A stretch of DNA of 26,014 nucleotides from Chara braunii (Eukaryota; Streptophyta; Charophyceae; Charales; Characeae), in NCBI GenBank assembly GCA_003427395.1, contig BFEA01000204.1:1871997-1898010 (forward strand), given 5' to 3'. Numbering within the stretch: the stretch's first letter is position 1; every line of letters starts with the position of its first letter. The notes under the pieces were generated by a model. The model was not told where the DNA came from, ran no database searches, and saw only the letters and a program-made list of their open reading frames with translations. The position numbers were made by a program, and so were the translations under genes. Shown one piece after another: positions 25,612 through 26,014 of this stretch.

Positions 25612-26014
25612 ATGTCCGACGGGAACAGTAACAACCCCGCACAGGGAGGAGTCGCCGTGCGCGGCGGCCCCGTCAGCCACCGCGTCACCCACGGCTCATG
25701 ACAACACCGTTTCCGCACAGTCGGTCGGTGCTCCGCCCAGCCACAATGTGGGTGGGCAGGTCGGCGTTGGCGGTGGGGGGGGCGGTGCAGTAAACGATGA
25801 GGTAGGTGAAGGCGGGGGTTGGGGAACGTTGACGACAGCGGGAGACGGAGGTGGGTAGGGTTTACCGAGCGATGGCGGGGGCTGGCCGACTGCTAACGGT
25901 TCCGGGTGGGAGCACGGTGGGCCGGGATGGGGTCCCGACCCCGTCGATTACTCGCCCGGTGCCTCTGCCACTAACGGGACCTACCATAGTCCTTGGAGTC
26001 CGGGCGATGAAGGA
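25612..26014 (+). pseudogene. Gly-rich reading frame, partial at window end
   Basis: An ATG at 25612, two bases after a (GA)n tract, begins a 29-codon frame (SDGNSNNPAQGG...) that stops at TGA 25699-25701. A second frame, open from about 25614, reads AHDNNTVSAQSVGAPPSHNVG, then Gly runs and GWGTLTTAGDGGG. It meets TAG at 25857-25859 and remains open with GWGPDPVDYSPGAS... to the last base. The composition (Gly, Pro, Asn, Ser) suggests a disordered N-terminal region of an element-encoded protein. A frameshift and a stop make this copy doubtful as a gene. No domain is reached before the window ends. Confidence 0.4.

Noticed and set aside
24782-25642. Minus-strand open frame of 286 codons
   Set aside because: Built from (CT)n-encoded Ser-Leu or Arg-Glu runs and the 25-bp minisatellite; no non-repetitive domain.
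1-26014. CRISPR array or rRNA gene
   Set aside because: No evenly spaced identical repeats with unique spacers and no rRNA-like conserved stretches were seen; repeats are microsatellites, minisatellites or short duplications.

Overview
This is a repeat-dense piece of a eukaryotic nuclear genome, almost certainly from the green lineage. The evidence is long dinucleotide microsatellites, a plant-type LTR with a tRNA-iMet primer-binding site, a poly(A)-tailed segment, and an N-terminal-endonuclease Penelope-like retroelement (PLE), a type reported from green algae, spike mosses and slime molds. The Gag reading frame resembles, from memory only, retrotransposon proteins abundant in the charophyte alga Chara braunii. 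That host guess is unverified. I see no conserved single-copy host gene and no bacterial-style operon.

Layout. 1-73 is a (GA)n tract. 128-4054 is the 5' part of an LTR retrotransposon: LTR with TATA box, primer-binding site, leader, and a gag broken by frameshifts and stops. No pol and no 3' LTR are visible. About 4190-7140 (minus strand) and 15218-16680 (minus strand) hold decayed copies of an unrecognised multi-domain protein family. A related member lies on the plus strand at 13983-14677, and possibly related small domains lie at 8613-9056, 11915-12160 and 13437-13583. I name the recurring pieces A (a [VL]P-x-FVV motif), B (PPELVEG motif), D/C and E so that copies can be compared. Between the members lie a poly(A)-ended segment (7141-7462), a hairpin, short tandem duplications, and two diverged 12-14 bp minisatellites.

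17425-23006 is the best-defined element: a near-complete PLE. It has direct pseudo-LTRs, an ORF1 with a CCHC zinc knuckle and a long charged coiled coil, and an intact frame of over 940 codons. That frame encodes an N-terminal GIY-YIG-like endonuclease, a CxC linker and a PLE-type reverse transcriptase. This domain order matches the Chlamys/Naiad clade. ORF1 is damaged by a 104-bp tandem duplication and a further frame change. Its last segment lies in the same frame as the RT and is separated from it by one UGA. There is no AUG before the endonuclease, so the ancestral product was probably an ORF1-EN-RT fusion, or translation depends on recoding or splicing. The predicted catalytic glutamate of the endonuclease appears to be lysine.

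The PLE is flanked by AT-rich DNA carrying a recurring 40-bp GC-rich motif ending in GGGACTAKTGTCCC. From 23560 to the end the DNA is poly-T, (TG)n, (CT)n and (GA)n tracts and a compound 25-bp GC-rich minisatellite, then the start of a Gly-rich reading frame that runs off the window.
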